A stretch of DNA of 51,391 nt. Source: JBFELO01 sp041552055. GTDB lineage: Bacteria > Acidobacteriota > Thermoanaerobaculia > Thermoanaerobaculales > Sulfomarinibacteraceae. The stretch spans positions 1-51,391 of the forward strand of contig JBFELO010000017.1 of assembly GCA_041552055.1 (NCBI GenBank), written 5' to 3'. The notes below the pieces were generated by a model. It worked only from the letters and a program-made list of their open reading frames with translations, did not search any database and was not told the DNA's origin. The position numbers and the translations under genes were made by a program. How positions within the stretch are numbered: the stretch's first letter is position 1; the number at the start of each line of letters is the position of its first letter. Shown here piece by piece: positions 43,413-51,323 of this stretch.

Positions 43413-44960
43413 ATGGTCGACGAGAACGACTTCTTTCGCAACGCGACCCTCAAAATCTGCGGGAGTCTGGAAATCGAAGAGGCGATGTCTACGTGTGTGA
43501 GGTACCTGCGGGAGTTCATCCCCGTAGACCGCATGTTTCTCCAGGTCTACGAGTCAGACCTCGGCGCCATGCGGACGGTTGCCACTGCCAACGCCGAGAG
43601 GGGCCAAGTCGTCGATTTCCTGACTCCGCTCGCCGATGAGGCGCGAGATCTGATCCAGCGCCGTGTTGCAGGTGAGCCGGAAGATGTCGTTGTCATCGAT
43701 TCAGAGGAGAGAAGCCCGGTCGCCCGTGACATGCTCGCCTTTCACGGAATCGGAGGGTGGTCGATTCTGAGGATGCGATTGGCGACCGAGGATGGCCGTT
43801 ATGGGGCTGCGGTTCTGACGACAGAGAGCGCGGATTGCTATACGGCCGAACACGCCGGGCTGTTTCAGCTGCTCGAGGATCCATTCACGATCGCATTTGC
43901 CAACGCCCTCGTGCATCGAGAGGTGATTCGGCTGCGCGACCGGTTGGCCGATGACAACCGGTACCTGAACAGGGAACTCCAGCGCATCGCGGGAGACGAG
44001 ATCGTCGGCGCCGACTTCGGCCTCCGCGAGGTGATGCACAAGGTCCAGCAGGTGGCGCCCACCGACAGCCCGGTGCTGCTGACGGGAGAGACCGGTGTCG
44101 GCAAGGACGTGATCGCCAATGCCATCCATCTGGGGTCTATTCGTCGTGACGGTCCTTTCATTCCAGTCAACTGCGGCGCCATCCCCGGATCCCTTCTGGA
44201 CAGCGAGCTTTTCGGCCACGAGAAGGGGGCCTTCACCGGCGCGCTGTCAAGGAAGCGCGGTCGCTTCGAGCGAGCCGACGGCGGCACGATCCTGCTCGAC
44301 GAGATTGGCGAGATGCCGCTCGAGGCGCAGGTGCGGCTGTTGCGTGTCCTCCAGCACCGCGAAATCGAGCGCATCGGTGGCACCGACCGTATCCCTGTGG
44401 ACATCCGGATCATCACTGCCACCAACAAGGACCTCGAAGCGATGGTGACGGCCGGGGGGTTCCGGGAGGACCTGTGGTTCCGGATCAACGTCTTTCCGAT
44501 CGACGTGCCTCCGCTTCGCGACCGTAGGAGCGACATTCCAGCACTGGTGCAGCACTTTATCGAACGCAAGGCTGCTGAGCTGAAGATCGGTGAGACCCCG
44601 CGGCTGGCGCCCGGCGCCATCGACGACCTCATGGCCCACGACTGGCCAGGTAATGTGCGCGAGCTCGAGAACCTGGTGGAGCGGGCCATGATCTTGCACC
44701 ATGGCGGGCGGCTCAGATTTGATGATTTGAGTACGTCGTTTCCGGCAAGAACCGGCGGCCCTCCACTGGAAGCCGGCGACGAGAATCTCGACCTCGACAC
44801 GGTGAACAGGCGCCATATTCAGCGGGTGCTGGGAATAACCGGCGGAAAGATCCACGGCCCCGGAGGTGCGGGCGAGTTGCTCGGTGTGAACCCAAACACT
44901 CTCCGCACCAGGATGAAGAAACTGGGGATCCCGTTCGGGAAACGCGGAGAACACGGTTGA
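43413..44960 (+). CDS. Sigma54-dependent transcriptional activator (GAF-AAA+-Fis)
   Basis: 515 residues. An N-terminal GAF sensor domain (about 15-175), then the AAA+ ATPase: Walker A GETGVGK (225-231), GAFTGA loop (272-277) that contacts sigma54, Walker B GGTILLDEIGEM, sensor-type NPLF-like FRINVFPIDVPPLRDR, and a Fis-type HTH at the C-terminus (about 475-512, ending NPNTLRTRMKKLGI). It most likely drives the divergent operon from the promoter at 43261-43276, with the GAF domain sensing a small ligand or redox signal. Start: GGGAGAG about 10 nt before ATG 43413. Confidence 0.93.
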   Translation: MVDENDFFRNATLKICGSLEIEEAMSTCVRYLREFIPVDRMFLQVYESDLGAMRTVATANAERGQVVDFLTPLADEARDLIQRRVAGEPEDVVVIDSEERSPVARDMLAFHGIGGWSILRMRLATEDGRYGAAVLTTESADCYTAEHAGLFQLLEDPFTIAFANALVHREVIRLRDRLADDNRYLNRELQRIAGDEIVGADFGLREVMHKVQQVAPTDSPVLLTGETGVGKDVIANAIHLGSIRRDGPFIPVNCGAIPGSLLDSELFGHEKGAFTGALSRKRGRFERADGGTILLDEIGEMPLEAQVRLLRVLQHREIERIGGTDRIPVDIRIITATNKDLEAMVTAGGFREDLWFRINVFPIDVPPLRDRRSDIPALVQHFIERKAAELKIGETPRLAPGAIDDLMAHDWPGNVRELENLVERAMILHHGGRLRFDDLSTSFPARTGGPPLEAGDENLDLDTVNRRHIQRVLGITGGKIHGPGGAGELLGVNPNTLRTRMKKLGIPFGKRGEHG

Positions 44961-44968
44961 TTCCGATT

Positions 44969-45006
44969 CATGCGATTGGCTCCGCTGGCGCTCCGCCAAT
45001 CGCATG
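44969..45006 (+). terminator. Hairpin after the activator gene
   Basis: CATGCGATTGGC (44969-44980) and GCCAATCGCATG (44995-45006) are perfect inverted copies with a 14-nt loop, starting 8 nt after the stop. There is no T-run after it, so it may stabilise the 3' end or stop transcription inefficiently. The remaining bases to 45097 hold nothing recognised. Confidence 0.6.
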
Positions 45007-45097
45007 GACTGAACTGGATTCTCACCACTGTTCCTTCCCGATCGGGTTTTCTTTGGGACGTGTCCTCGCTGGCGACGTGTCAGATCTCCAAGGACTC

Positions 45098-45547
45098 TCA
45101 CACCCGGTCAGCGACTGATCGAGCAGTGTCTTTGCGTTCCTCCTCGGGGACTCCGTCGATGTCGAAGATGTCGGTGTACTTCTTGTGGTGTGAGAGTGCG
45201 TCGAACTCGACCAACCGATCCTCGCCGATGAGGCCTTTCATGATCCTCCCGTGACATCGCAGGAAGCAGCCGTCGATGACGATCACCGCGGACGCGTTCT
45301 TTGCCCAGATCGCCATGGCCGAGTGGGGAACGGCAAAAAGCTCGCCGTGGCACCCTCGGCAGTACGGATCCTGCCGAGCCACAATGTTGGCGGCCTGGCG
45401 GGCGATCTCTCCGCGAATGCACGCGCCCTCGCACGAAAACACCGGAATCTTCCCCTGGTCAATGTTCTCTTGTCCGACCGTTTCCCCGATTGGACATCTG
45501 CCTTTTGTACGTTCGACCTCGAGTGTGAATGTTGGATCCTCTTTCAT
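45098..45547 (-). CDS. DGC-domain putative zinc-binding protein
   Basis: 149 residues. The cysteine-rich core IPVFSCEGACIRGEIARQAAN, YCRGCHGELF and VIVIDGCFLRCHGRIMK contains the Asp-Gly-Cys that names the DGC family (putative zinc-binding). A further Cys lies near the N-terminus (RCPIGE). Function is unknown; cytoplasmic by sequence. GGAGG precedes ATG 45547; the frame reaches 45736 but has no ribosome site there. Divergent from the small membrane-protein gene. Confidence 0.85.
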   Translation of the reverse strand: MKEDPTFTLEVERTKGRCPIGETVGQENIDQGKIPVFSCEGACIRGEIARQAANIVARQDPYCRGCHGELFAVPHSAMAIWAKNASAVIVIDGCFLRCHGRIMKGLIGEDRLVEFDALSHHKKYTDIFDIDGVPEEERKDTARSVADRV

Positions 45548-45706
45548 TGGTTCCTCCGGGCTTGGATTCGCGCCGGGGCCAGCCGCCGCGGCATCTGGTG
45601 GGTAAGACGTGCTGAGACCCACGAGAGATCCACCGGGTGCTTTATGCCGGCTTATGCGGCCCGAACCGGTGGCATTGCGGCAAAGTGGAATAGACCATTC
45701 GCGCGT

Positions 45707-45795
45707 GTATCCCTCGACGCGACATTTCCGTCTCAAGGGCAGGAGCCGCGAAACCGACGGGTTCGAAGGAGATTCGAACGAGTGAGATCAACAAC
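45707..45795 (+). repeat. Duplicated 89-nt leader, copy 1 (ACG in place of ATG)
   Basis: By eye, about 71 of 89 bases agree with 46402-46490. In copy 2 the sequence AAGGAGG-TTCGA-ATG starts the CMD gene; here the same site reads AAGGAGA-TTCGA-ACG (45778). The frame from ACG runs 20 codons and ends at TGA 45838-45840, overlapping the ATG of the membrane-protein gene. It may be a leader peptide or the rest of a lost CMD gene. Confidence 0.75.
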
Positions 45796-45836
45796 ATGTT
45801 GACCATCGGCCCGAATCAGAGAAAGGAACACGAGTC

Positions 45837-46277
45837 ATGACCGAAAGAACTGAGAATTCAGAAAAACTCCATTCAAACCACAAGAAAGGGATGGGCAGAA
45901 GGCTGGAAGCCGCTGGTTGGGGCCTGTTCTTCGTGTGGGTGGGAGCGTCGCTCCTGATGGACCTGACGTGGAGCGTCGGGCTCATCGGCGTCGCCGCCAT
46001 CATCTTGCTCGGGCAAGTGGCCAGACGGTACTTCGGTCTGAAAATCGAGAGTTTCTGGCTGGTGGTCGGCGTTCTCTTCCTTCTCGGCGGGGTATGGGAG
46101 CTGTACCAGATCCGGTTCGGCCTGGTGCCGATCCTGCTGATAGTGGCGGGTGGTGCGCTGTTGCTCTCGCTTCTCCAGCGCGGCTCGGGCAACGAATGGT
46201 TCAGGTGGTGCGGCGGATCACGCTCCCGCAGCGCGGACAGATGGCGTTGTTGCTCCTGGTCAGCCAGCGACCGATAA
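45837..46277 (+). CDS. Small membrane protein, unknown function
   Basis: 146 residues. A charged N-terminus (about 1-24) is followed by four hydrophobic segments (about 25-41, 45-59, 72-86, 93-111) with LLMDLTWSVGLIGVAAIILLG and FWLVVGVLFLLGGVWELY, like LiaF/DUF5668-type membrane proteins. The tail is odd: WFRWCGGSRSRSADRWRCCS, rich in Arg, Ser and Cys and possibly frameshifted. The ATG overlaps the stop of the copy-1 leader frame. A terminator follows. Confidence 0.7.
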   Translation: MTERTENSEKLHSNHKKGMGRRLEAAGWGLFFVWVGASLLMDLTWSVGLIGVAAIILLGQVARRYFGLKIESFWLVVGVLFLLGGVWELYQIRFGLVPILLIVAGGALLLSLLQRGSGNEWFRWCGGSRSRSADRWRCCSWSASDR

Positions 46278-46289
46278 AACCTCAGCCTG

Positions 46290-46333
46290 AAACGCCGCCG
46301 CTCGCATCCACCGTCGGGGTTGCGGCGGCGTTT
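46290..46333 (+). terminator. Intrinsic terminator after the membrane-protein gene
   Basis: AAACGCCGCCGC (46290-46301) and GCGGCGGCGTTT (46322-46333) are perfect 12-bp arms with a 20-nt loop, and the T-run TTTTC follows. It separates the membrane-protein gene from the CMD unit, so the latter needs its own promoter, probably within 46334-46460. Confidence 0.8.
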
Positions 46334-46401
46334 TCTTGCCCAAAGTTCTCTTGAATTCGTGGGCGCGCACCTCTTCTGGCACAACGGTTGAACGCGCTGG
46401 C

Positions 46402-46490
46402 GTATCCCTCGGCGCTGCATTTCCGTCTCCGGAGTAGGAGCCTCGAGTTCGACAGGCTCCAAGGAGGTTCGAATGAGTGAGTTGAACAAC
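46402..46490 (+). repeat. Duplicated 89-nt leader, copy 2 (with CMD start codon)
   Basis: The partner of 45707-45795. Its last 18 nt are the first codons of the CMD gene (ATG AGT GAG TTG AAC AAC). Identity is spread evenly over non-coding and coding parts, so the whole promoter/leader block was duplicated. Confidence 0.75.
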
Positions 46491-46757
46491 CGTGAACGAA
46501 GCCTGGTGGCACTGGGCGCCGCCCTTGCGAGCAACTGCGTGCCATGTATCGAGTACCACATTCCAGGGGCGAAGAAGGCCGGACTCAGCGACACCCAGAT
46601 CAACGAGGCTCTCCAGATCGCTGATAAGGTGCGGCAGGTCCCGGCGCGAACGATCCTCGAGACCGCACTGGCGAGAATTGAAGAGAGCGGGAACGATATG
46701 GCTCAAACTGCCGGAGCGGGCTGTGGCTGCGCAGAAGCGAGCGATCCCTGCTCTTGA
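46473..46757 (+). CDS. CMD/AhpD-like CxxC protein
   Basis: 94 residues. LVALGAALASNCVPCIEYHIPGAKKAGLSDTQINEAL is the carboxymuconolactone decarboxylase-type (AhpD-like) core with the redox pair CVPC and the following His. AhpD-like proteins act as thiol peroxidase/disulfide reductants. The C-terminus is extra: GAGCGCAEASDPCS, four more Cys that could bind a metal. GGAGG lies 6 nt before the ATG. Co-directional with the following Cys-rich gene. Confidence 0.88.
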   Translation: MSELNNRERSLVALGAALASNCVPCIEYHIPGAKKAGLSDTQINEALQIADKVRQVPARTILETALARIEESGNDMAQTAGAGCGCAEASDPCS

Positions 46758-46870
46758 GAGTCTTTTGGGGAGTCCGGCGACGTTGAGTCGCACGGAGGCT
46801 CTGGCCGGAATGCCTGGCGAACAGGATTCATCGAGTTTTGAGGATCAGTCATAAGCGAGGAGAGACGACC

Positions 46871-47377
46871 ATGCCATTTAATCTTGACGTACGTGACGTT
46901 GTTCCCGAGGTTGGCAATTTCGCATCAGTCTTGATTGTGCCTTGCCGATTCTGCCCCGCTGCCAGCCTAGCGGTAGACAACAACGAACCCTATATAGAGT
47001 TCCCTCGCAGGCTGTTGAAGACGGCCTCGTATGAGCAACTGATAGCAGAAATGAAAGAAAGCTTCGAAAAGAGAGGGATCAAGACGAGTGTATTCAAGAG
47101 CAACTTGCTTCACCAATTCGTTCTCTGCATGTGGACCGCCAAGCGACGAAAAAAGCTGTTGGAGCGCGCGAAGGAGTATCAAGCAGTGGTGGTGTTGGGG
47201 TGTGAAGCCGCGTTCGAGACTGTTCGCAAAACGGTCGAATCGACGACCTGCCAGGTGATCCCAGGCATGAAAGCCGAGGGGATCATGAGTATCCAGCCGA
47301 GATTCTCTCTGCCCGGCAATATTTCGCTCGAGCTCGAGAGCGTCACTCCATACGTCCACCCGGAGCGGCAGTCATAG
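46871..47377 (+). CDS. Cys-rich protein of unknown family, paralogue A
   Basis: 168 residues. Paralogue of the product of 48247-48765. Shared features: LIVPCxxCPA near the N-terminus, CMWTxxRRKKL in the middle, LGCxxAxETVR, CQVIxGM and SLPxNIS. The five conserved Cys suggest a metal or Fe-S/thiol function. The LGC...ETV part slightly recalls DGC or MTHFR-C-type Rossmann Cys proteins, but I cannot assign it. No signal or membrane span. ATG 46871 has AGGAGAG upstream. It lies between the CMD and ECF sigma genes. Confidence 0.72.
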   Translation: MPFNLDVRDVVPEVGNFASVLIVPCRFCPAASLAVDNNEPYIEFPRRLLKTASYEQLIAEMKESFEKRGIKTSVFKSNLLHQFVLCMWTAKRRKKLLERAKEYQAVVVLGCEAAFETVRKTVESTTCQVIPGMKAEGIMSIQPRFSLPGNISLELESVTPYVHPERQS

Positions 47378-47566
47378 GTGGGGGTCGGCAACTGCGGGCA
47401 ACTCCGGTCGAAGGCATCGGCTGGTTTCTGATAACATGTTCGAAATTGAGATCCTATACTCGAAGCGACTGAGAATGTGTAGCGACCCCGGCTTTCCTCG
47501 ATTCCCACGCCAACTCGACAAACGGCTCGAGCGAAGGGCGGCCAGGGCACCTGAAGGGTAGGCAGA

Positions 47567-48130
47567 ATGGGCCATGAAACCTCGCATGTGGCGTTTGAAG
47601 ATGTGGTGGAGGAGCTCTCAGGTCCGCTTCGGCGTTACCTCGAAAGACTGGCCGGTAACCGCGCTACTGCCGACGATCTTCTGCAGGACACCCTGCTCAA
47701 GATCGCACGGGCTCTGCCGGGCTTCGAAGGACGCTCGAGTGTCAAGACCTGGGCGTTCACCATCGCCACACGGGTCGCCACCGACCACTTCCGGCGTCCG
47801 CAGAACAGGACCCAGATGGTCGACATCGACGAGACCACCCACGTCGACGACGCGGACACCGACCAGAAGCTCGTCATCGACGAAATGAGCAGCTGCGTGC
47901 GAGAGGTGATCGACAGCCTGCCGGAGGACTACCGAACGGCCCTGGTGCTGCATGACCTCGAAGGGCAAACCGCGGCGGAGGTTGCCGAGATTGTCGGTTG
48001 CTCGATCGCCAACGCCAAGATCCGTATTCACCGTGCCCGCCGCCGTCTCAAGCAGGCACTCGACGAGGAGTGCAGGTTCTACCGCGACGAGGAGAACGTC
48101 TTTCGCTGCGACCGCAAACCCGGCTGCTGA
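47567..48130 (+). CDS. ECF sigma factor with Cys-containing C-terminal tail
   Basis: 187 residues. Sigma70 region 2 (LRRYLERLAGNRATADDLLQDTLLKIARALPGFEGRSSVKTWAFTIATRVATDHFRR) and region 4 (DSLPEDYRTALVLHDLEGQTAAEVAEIVGCSIANAKIRIHRARRRLKQAL). The tail CRFYRDEENVFRCDRKPGC adds three Cys after region 4; a similar Cys-bearing tail is known in some ECF groups and could bind zinc or sense thiols. No anti-sigma gene is adjacent. It directs transcription of unknown targets, perhaps this cluster itself. Confidence 0.9.
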   Translation: MGHETSHVAFEDVVEELSGPLRRYLERLAGNRATADDLLQDTLLKIARALPGFEGRSSVKTWAFTIATRVATDHFRRPQNRTQMVDIDETTHVDDADTDQKLVIDEMSSCVREVIDSLPEDYRTALVLHDLEGQTAAEVAEIVGCSIANAKIRIHRARRRLKQALDEECRFYRDEENVFRCDRKPGC

Positions 48131-48246
48131 GAGTCTTGGGGCGGCCTCGGGCATCGCAACTATCGGCGGTCGCCCGACATCATCTCGACTGGCCGGAGGC
48201 CGGATCGTGAAACTGGGAAGAACATCCTTGGTAGGAGGTTGTGGAC

Positions 48247-48765
48247 ATGCCAATTCATCTCAAAGACCTGGATATCGTCTCGCAAGCAGCAGGTGTGAGC
48301 TCTGCACTGATCGTTCCCTGCAACATGTGTCCCGCGGTGACTGCGGCCGTCAACGAAAGAAAACCGTTCATGAGACTCTTCAGAAGTTGGCTCAAGTCTG
48401 CCCCGTTCGAGCAGCACATCAAGGACCTGCAATTCCGACTGAGTGAAAAGGGTGTCAAAACAAAGGTCTTCAGGAGCAGGCTCTATCACCAGTGGTTTGT
48501 CTGCATGTGGACTACAGGCCGCCGAAAGAAGCTCCGGAAAGCTGCAGAAGAACACGAAGCCGTGATCAGCCTTGGCTGCGATACGGCGAATGAAACTGTC
48601 CGTGATGCGGTCACACCGAACGGCTGCCAAGTGATCGAAGGTATGGAAATTGCCGGTTTGATGAACGCAAGAATGAGCCTCAGCCTGCCGTGTAACATTT
48701 CGTTTGAAGACTGCAAGATAATTCCGATATCGAAGCAGAGTAAAAGCGAAGACATGCCCGCCTGA
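48247..48765 (+). CDS. Cys-rich protein of unknown family, paralogue B
   Basis: 172 residues, paralogue of 46871-47377. Conserved: LIVPCNMCPA, VCMWTTGRRKKL, LGCDTANETVRDAV, CQVIEGMEIAGLMNARMS and SLPCNISFEDCK (one Cys more than copy A). Function unknown; the flanking of an ECF sigma gene by both copies suggests partner or target proteins. ATG 48247 is chosen over GTG 48241 because GGAGG lies 8 nt before the ATG and only 2 nt before the GTG. Confidence 0.72.
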   Translation: MPIHLKDLDIVSQAAGVSSALIVPCNMCPAVTAAVNERKPFMRLFRSWLKSAPFEQHIKDLQFRLSEKGVKTKVFRSRLYHQWFVCMWTTGRRKKLRKAAEEHEAVISLGCDTANETVRDAVTPNGCQVIEGMEIAGLMNARMSLSLPCNISFEDCKIIPISKQSKSEDMPA

Positions 48766-48838
48766 CCAGGCACGTGACGGCGACGTCAGATCCTCCCGAC
48801 GAAGCCGAGCCCGCAATATCAGCTGTGGGCGACGCGGT

Positions 48839-49648
48839 CTAGACTCGATTCCGGTTCGACGGCGGCACCGGCTGTCGGTCGATCTGGACCCCGTCGTCTT
48901 CGCACACGACCCGCAGCATCTCGGTTCGCGGGACAGCGGTGACGGGAATGCCGGGGTGGACGCAGCCGCCGAGGGTGTCGCACACCAGGCCCGGCGTGTT
49001 GTTCTCGGCCGACAGGTGGAGTCCGACGACCGCTTTCAGCTCGGGCGAGCACAGCCGCTCCACCGCCTCCACCGTCTGGTGGTTGCCGAGGTGACCGAGA
49101 CGCGAGGCGATCCGTTGTTTGAGATACCACGGGTAGGGCCCGTTGCGGAGCATGTCGCGATCGTGATTGGCCTCGACGAGCAACACATCGCAGCCGGCCA
49201 GACGCTGTTCGAGGAGCCCGGTGAACGTGCCCGTATCCGTGCAATAGCCGACGCGCCGGCTGCCGTCGTCAAATAGAAATGCCACCGGCTCGCGTGCGTC
49301 GTGGCTGGTCGCCACCGGCGTGATCTTCAGCGACCCGATCGTCCGGCTCTGACCCGAGTAGAGCTGTCCGCCACTGGCAGTGCTGACCGGCAGCTCAGAC
49401 CAGGTTCCCTGTGTGGCCCACACCGGCACCGGGTCGCGCTTGAGGAGCACCTCGAGGCCGCGTACGTGGTCGGAGTGTTCGTGGGTGAGCACGATCGAGG
49501 TGATGTCTACGACGGATCGCCCGAATGATTCCAGCCGTTTCCGAACCTGCAGTGCCGACACCCCCACGTCGACCAGAATCGCGGTCTCGTCCGAGCACAC
49601 GACGGCCGCGTTGCCCGACGAACCCGAGGCGAGCACGAGCACCTCCAC
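48839..49648 (-). CDS. MBL-fold metallo-hydrolase (WalJ/YycJ-like)
   Basis: 269 residues. Begins VLVLASGSSGNAAVV, with the metal motif LTHEHSDHVRGLE (HxHxDH), VATSHDAREPVAFLF, YCTDTG and LLVEANHD. WalJ-type enzymes are linked to DNA processing and cell-wall-stress signalling in Firmicutes; the role here is unproven. It follows dut after 2 nt. Confidence 0.92.
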   Translation of the reverse strand: MEVLVLASGSSGNAAVVCSDETAILVDVGVSALQVRKRLESFGRSVVDITSIVLTHEHSDHVRGLEVLLKRDPVPVWATQGTWSELPVSTASGGQLYSGQSRTIGSLKITPVATSHDAREPVAFLFDDGSRRVGYCTDTGTFTGLLEQRLAGCDVLLVEANHDRDMLRNGPYPWYLKQRIASRLGHLGNHQTVEAVERLCSPELKAVVGLHLSAENNTPGLVCDTLGGCVHPGIPVTAVPRTEMLRVVCEDDGVQIDRQPVPPSNRNRV

Positions 49649-49650
49649 CG

Positions 49651-50097
49651 CTACCTCCCGGTGGATCCGAAGCCACCGGCCCCGCGGTCGGTGTCGTTCA
49701 CGTGTTCCGATTCCACGAACTCGACGCGCGTGACCGGCGCGACCACCATCTGGGCGATCCGATCACCACGATCCACGGTCACGCTCTCCTCCCCGAGATT
49801 GACGAGCAGCACCTTGACCTCGCCGCGGTAATCGCTGTCGATCGTCCCGGGCGCGTTGACGACGGTCAGGCCGTGGCGCGCGGCCAGGCCAGAGCGAGGC
49901 CTCACCTGGACCTCGAAACCATCCGGAATTTCGATCACCAACCCGGTGGCCAGCGCGACCCGTTGACCGGGAGCGATCTCCACGGCACCAGCCTCGGCAG
50001 AGCACAGGTCCGCTCCGGCGGCTCCGACCGATGCGTAGCTCGGCAGCGGCAGTCCCGCCGCGTGCTCCAGGCGTTGAACCCGCACCTTCACCGTCAT
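49651..50097 (-). CDS. dut: dUTP diphosphatase
   Basis: 148 residues. Hydrolyses dUTP to dUMP. Five trimeric-dUTPase motifs: SVGAAGADLCSAE (I), PRSGLAARHGL (II), VVNAPGTIDSDYRGEVKVLLVN (III), DRGDRIAQMVVAPV (IV) and RGAGGFGSTG (V). ATG 50097 overlaps the M16 peptidase stop (ATGA). Confidence 0.96.
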   Translation of the reverse strand: MTVKVRVQRLEHAAGLPLPSYASVGAAGADLCSAEAGAVEIAPGQRVALATGLVIEIPDGFEVQVRPRSGLAARHGLTVVNAPGTIDSDYRGEVKVLLVNLGEESVTVDRGDRIAQMVVAPVTRVEFVESEHVNDTDRGAGGFGSTGR

Positions 50098-51323
50098 GCG
50101 ACCTCGACCTCCAGTCCCTCGGGGCCGCACACCGCCGCCGCCATCCGCTCTCGTTGCAGCAGGCTGTCGGCGAACACCCTGACGTCATTCACCGTCACCG
50201 CCGAGATCTCGGCGGCGACGATTTCCGGTTCGAAGCGCCGTCCACGTTCGAGAAGCTCGGCCACGTCCATGGCACAGCGAGCTGCCGGCTGCTCGGCGTC
50301 GGCGGCGAGCCCGCGCAGGATCCCCTCCTTGGCCACCTCGACCTCGTCCTCATCGATGTCGACCCTGCACCGTGCCAGCTCCTCGTACACCAGTCGCCGG
50401 ACGTCTGGATAGACATCCGGCGCGCAGGCCCAACCGATCTCGACCATGCCACCGAGCCGGCGCAACGCAGCTGCCGACCAGATGTCGTAGGTCAGGCCCT
50501 CGTCCTCGCGCAGTCGCTGGAACAGGCGGCTGGATGCTCCCACGCCGAGAATCCTGTTGAGCACGGTGAGCACCACGACCCGCGGGTCACCGCTCGCCAT
50601 GGTCGGAAAGGCGAACCGCGCGTGAACCTGGTCGATTCCGGCCCGGGTCAGGACCCGCCGCCGACCGCACCAGCGCAAGGCCGGCAGCTTCGGCGGCGTC
50701 GGCATCCGATCGAGCGGAAGCCGCTGCACGCTCTTGACCACCCTCGCGGGTTCCACGTCGCCGACCACCGCGGCCAGCATGCGACCGGGTGAGATCATCG
50801 TCCGATGGTGCTCCCGCAGCGCCTGTGGCGTGAGCGCGGCCAGGGACGTCGCCGATCCGATCACCGGGCGCGCCAACGGGTGGCTCCCCCAGGCGGCGTG
50901 TGCGATCGCCTCCTCCACCTGCTCCACCGGGTCGTCACGGATGAGCTCCAGCTCGGCCAACGAAACCCGTCGTTCCAGCTCGACATCACCCTGGTCGAAC
51001 GTAGGCGTCATGACGGCGTCCACCAGCAAGCCGATCCCATCGTCGAACGCGTCCACGGTGGTTTGCACGGTCACACCCATCATCTCGAAGCTGGTCCAGG
51101 CGTCGACCTCGCCGCCGAGCCTGTCCACCAATCGCGCCAGCGACCGCCGGTCGTGCTCGCCGCATCGCCGCAGGGTGAGGTGTTCGACGAGGTGCGTGGC
51201 ACCCGCCACCTCGGGCAGCTCGTGCGCCGACCCGTGCATGATCCACACACCGCAGAGGATCGCTCTGCGGCCGGGTGTGGTCTGCACGAGCAGTGCCGGG
51301 GGGGAAGGTTCGGGTCCGTTCAA
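50094..51323 (-). CDS. M16 family zinc peptidase
   Basis: 409 residues. Inverted zinc motif HLVEH (44-48) with the third ligand Glu124, so active-type. The C-terminal M16 half (GVGASSRLFQRLREDEGLTYDIWSA) carries the R/Y motif. Similar genes commonly lie before dut and downstream of pnp. Probably cytoplasmic; the start at 51323 has no outstanding ribosome site. Nothing is seen in 51324-51391. Confidence 0.93.
   Translation of the reverse strand: MNGPEPSPPALLVQTTPGRRAILCGVWIMHGSAHELPEVAGATHLVEHLTLRRCGEHDRRSLARLVDRLGGEVDAWTSFEMMGVTVQTTVDAFDDGIGLLVDAVMTPTFDQGDVELERRVSLAELELIRDDPVEQVEEAIAHAAWGSHPLARPVIGSATSLAALTPQALREHHRTMISPGRMLAAVVGDVEPARVVKSVQRLPLDRMPTPPKLPALRWCGRRRVLTRAGIDQVHARFAFPTMASGDPRVVVLTVLNRILGVGASSRLFQRLREDEGLTYDIWSAAALRRLGGMVEIGWACAPDVYPDVRRLVYEELARCRVDIDEDEVEVAKEGILRGLAADAEQPAARCAMDVAELLERGRRFEPEIVAAEISAVTVNDVRVFADSLLQRERMAAAVCGPEGLEVEVA

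Noticed and set aside
46377..46392. TGGCAC-AACGG-TTGAA, a possible second sigma54 promoter before the CMD gene
   Set aside because: The -24 half is perfect but the essential GC of the -12 element is GA; no activator sites were seen, so it is not called.
47454..47460. CTATACT as a -10 box for the ECF sigma gene
   Set aside because: No acceptable -35 hexamer at 16-18 nt, so it was not annotated.
48766..48838. 73-nt gap checked for a tRNA
   Set aside because: No cloverleaf or TTC-loop-like sequence could be formed by eye.
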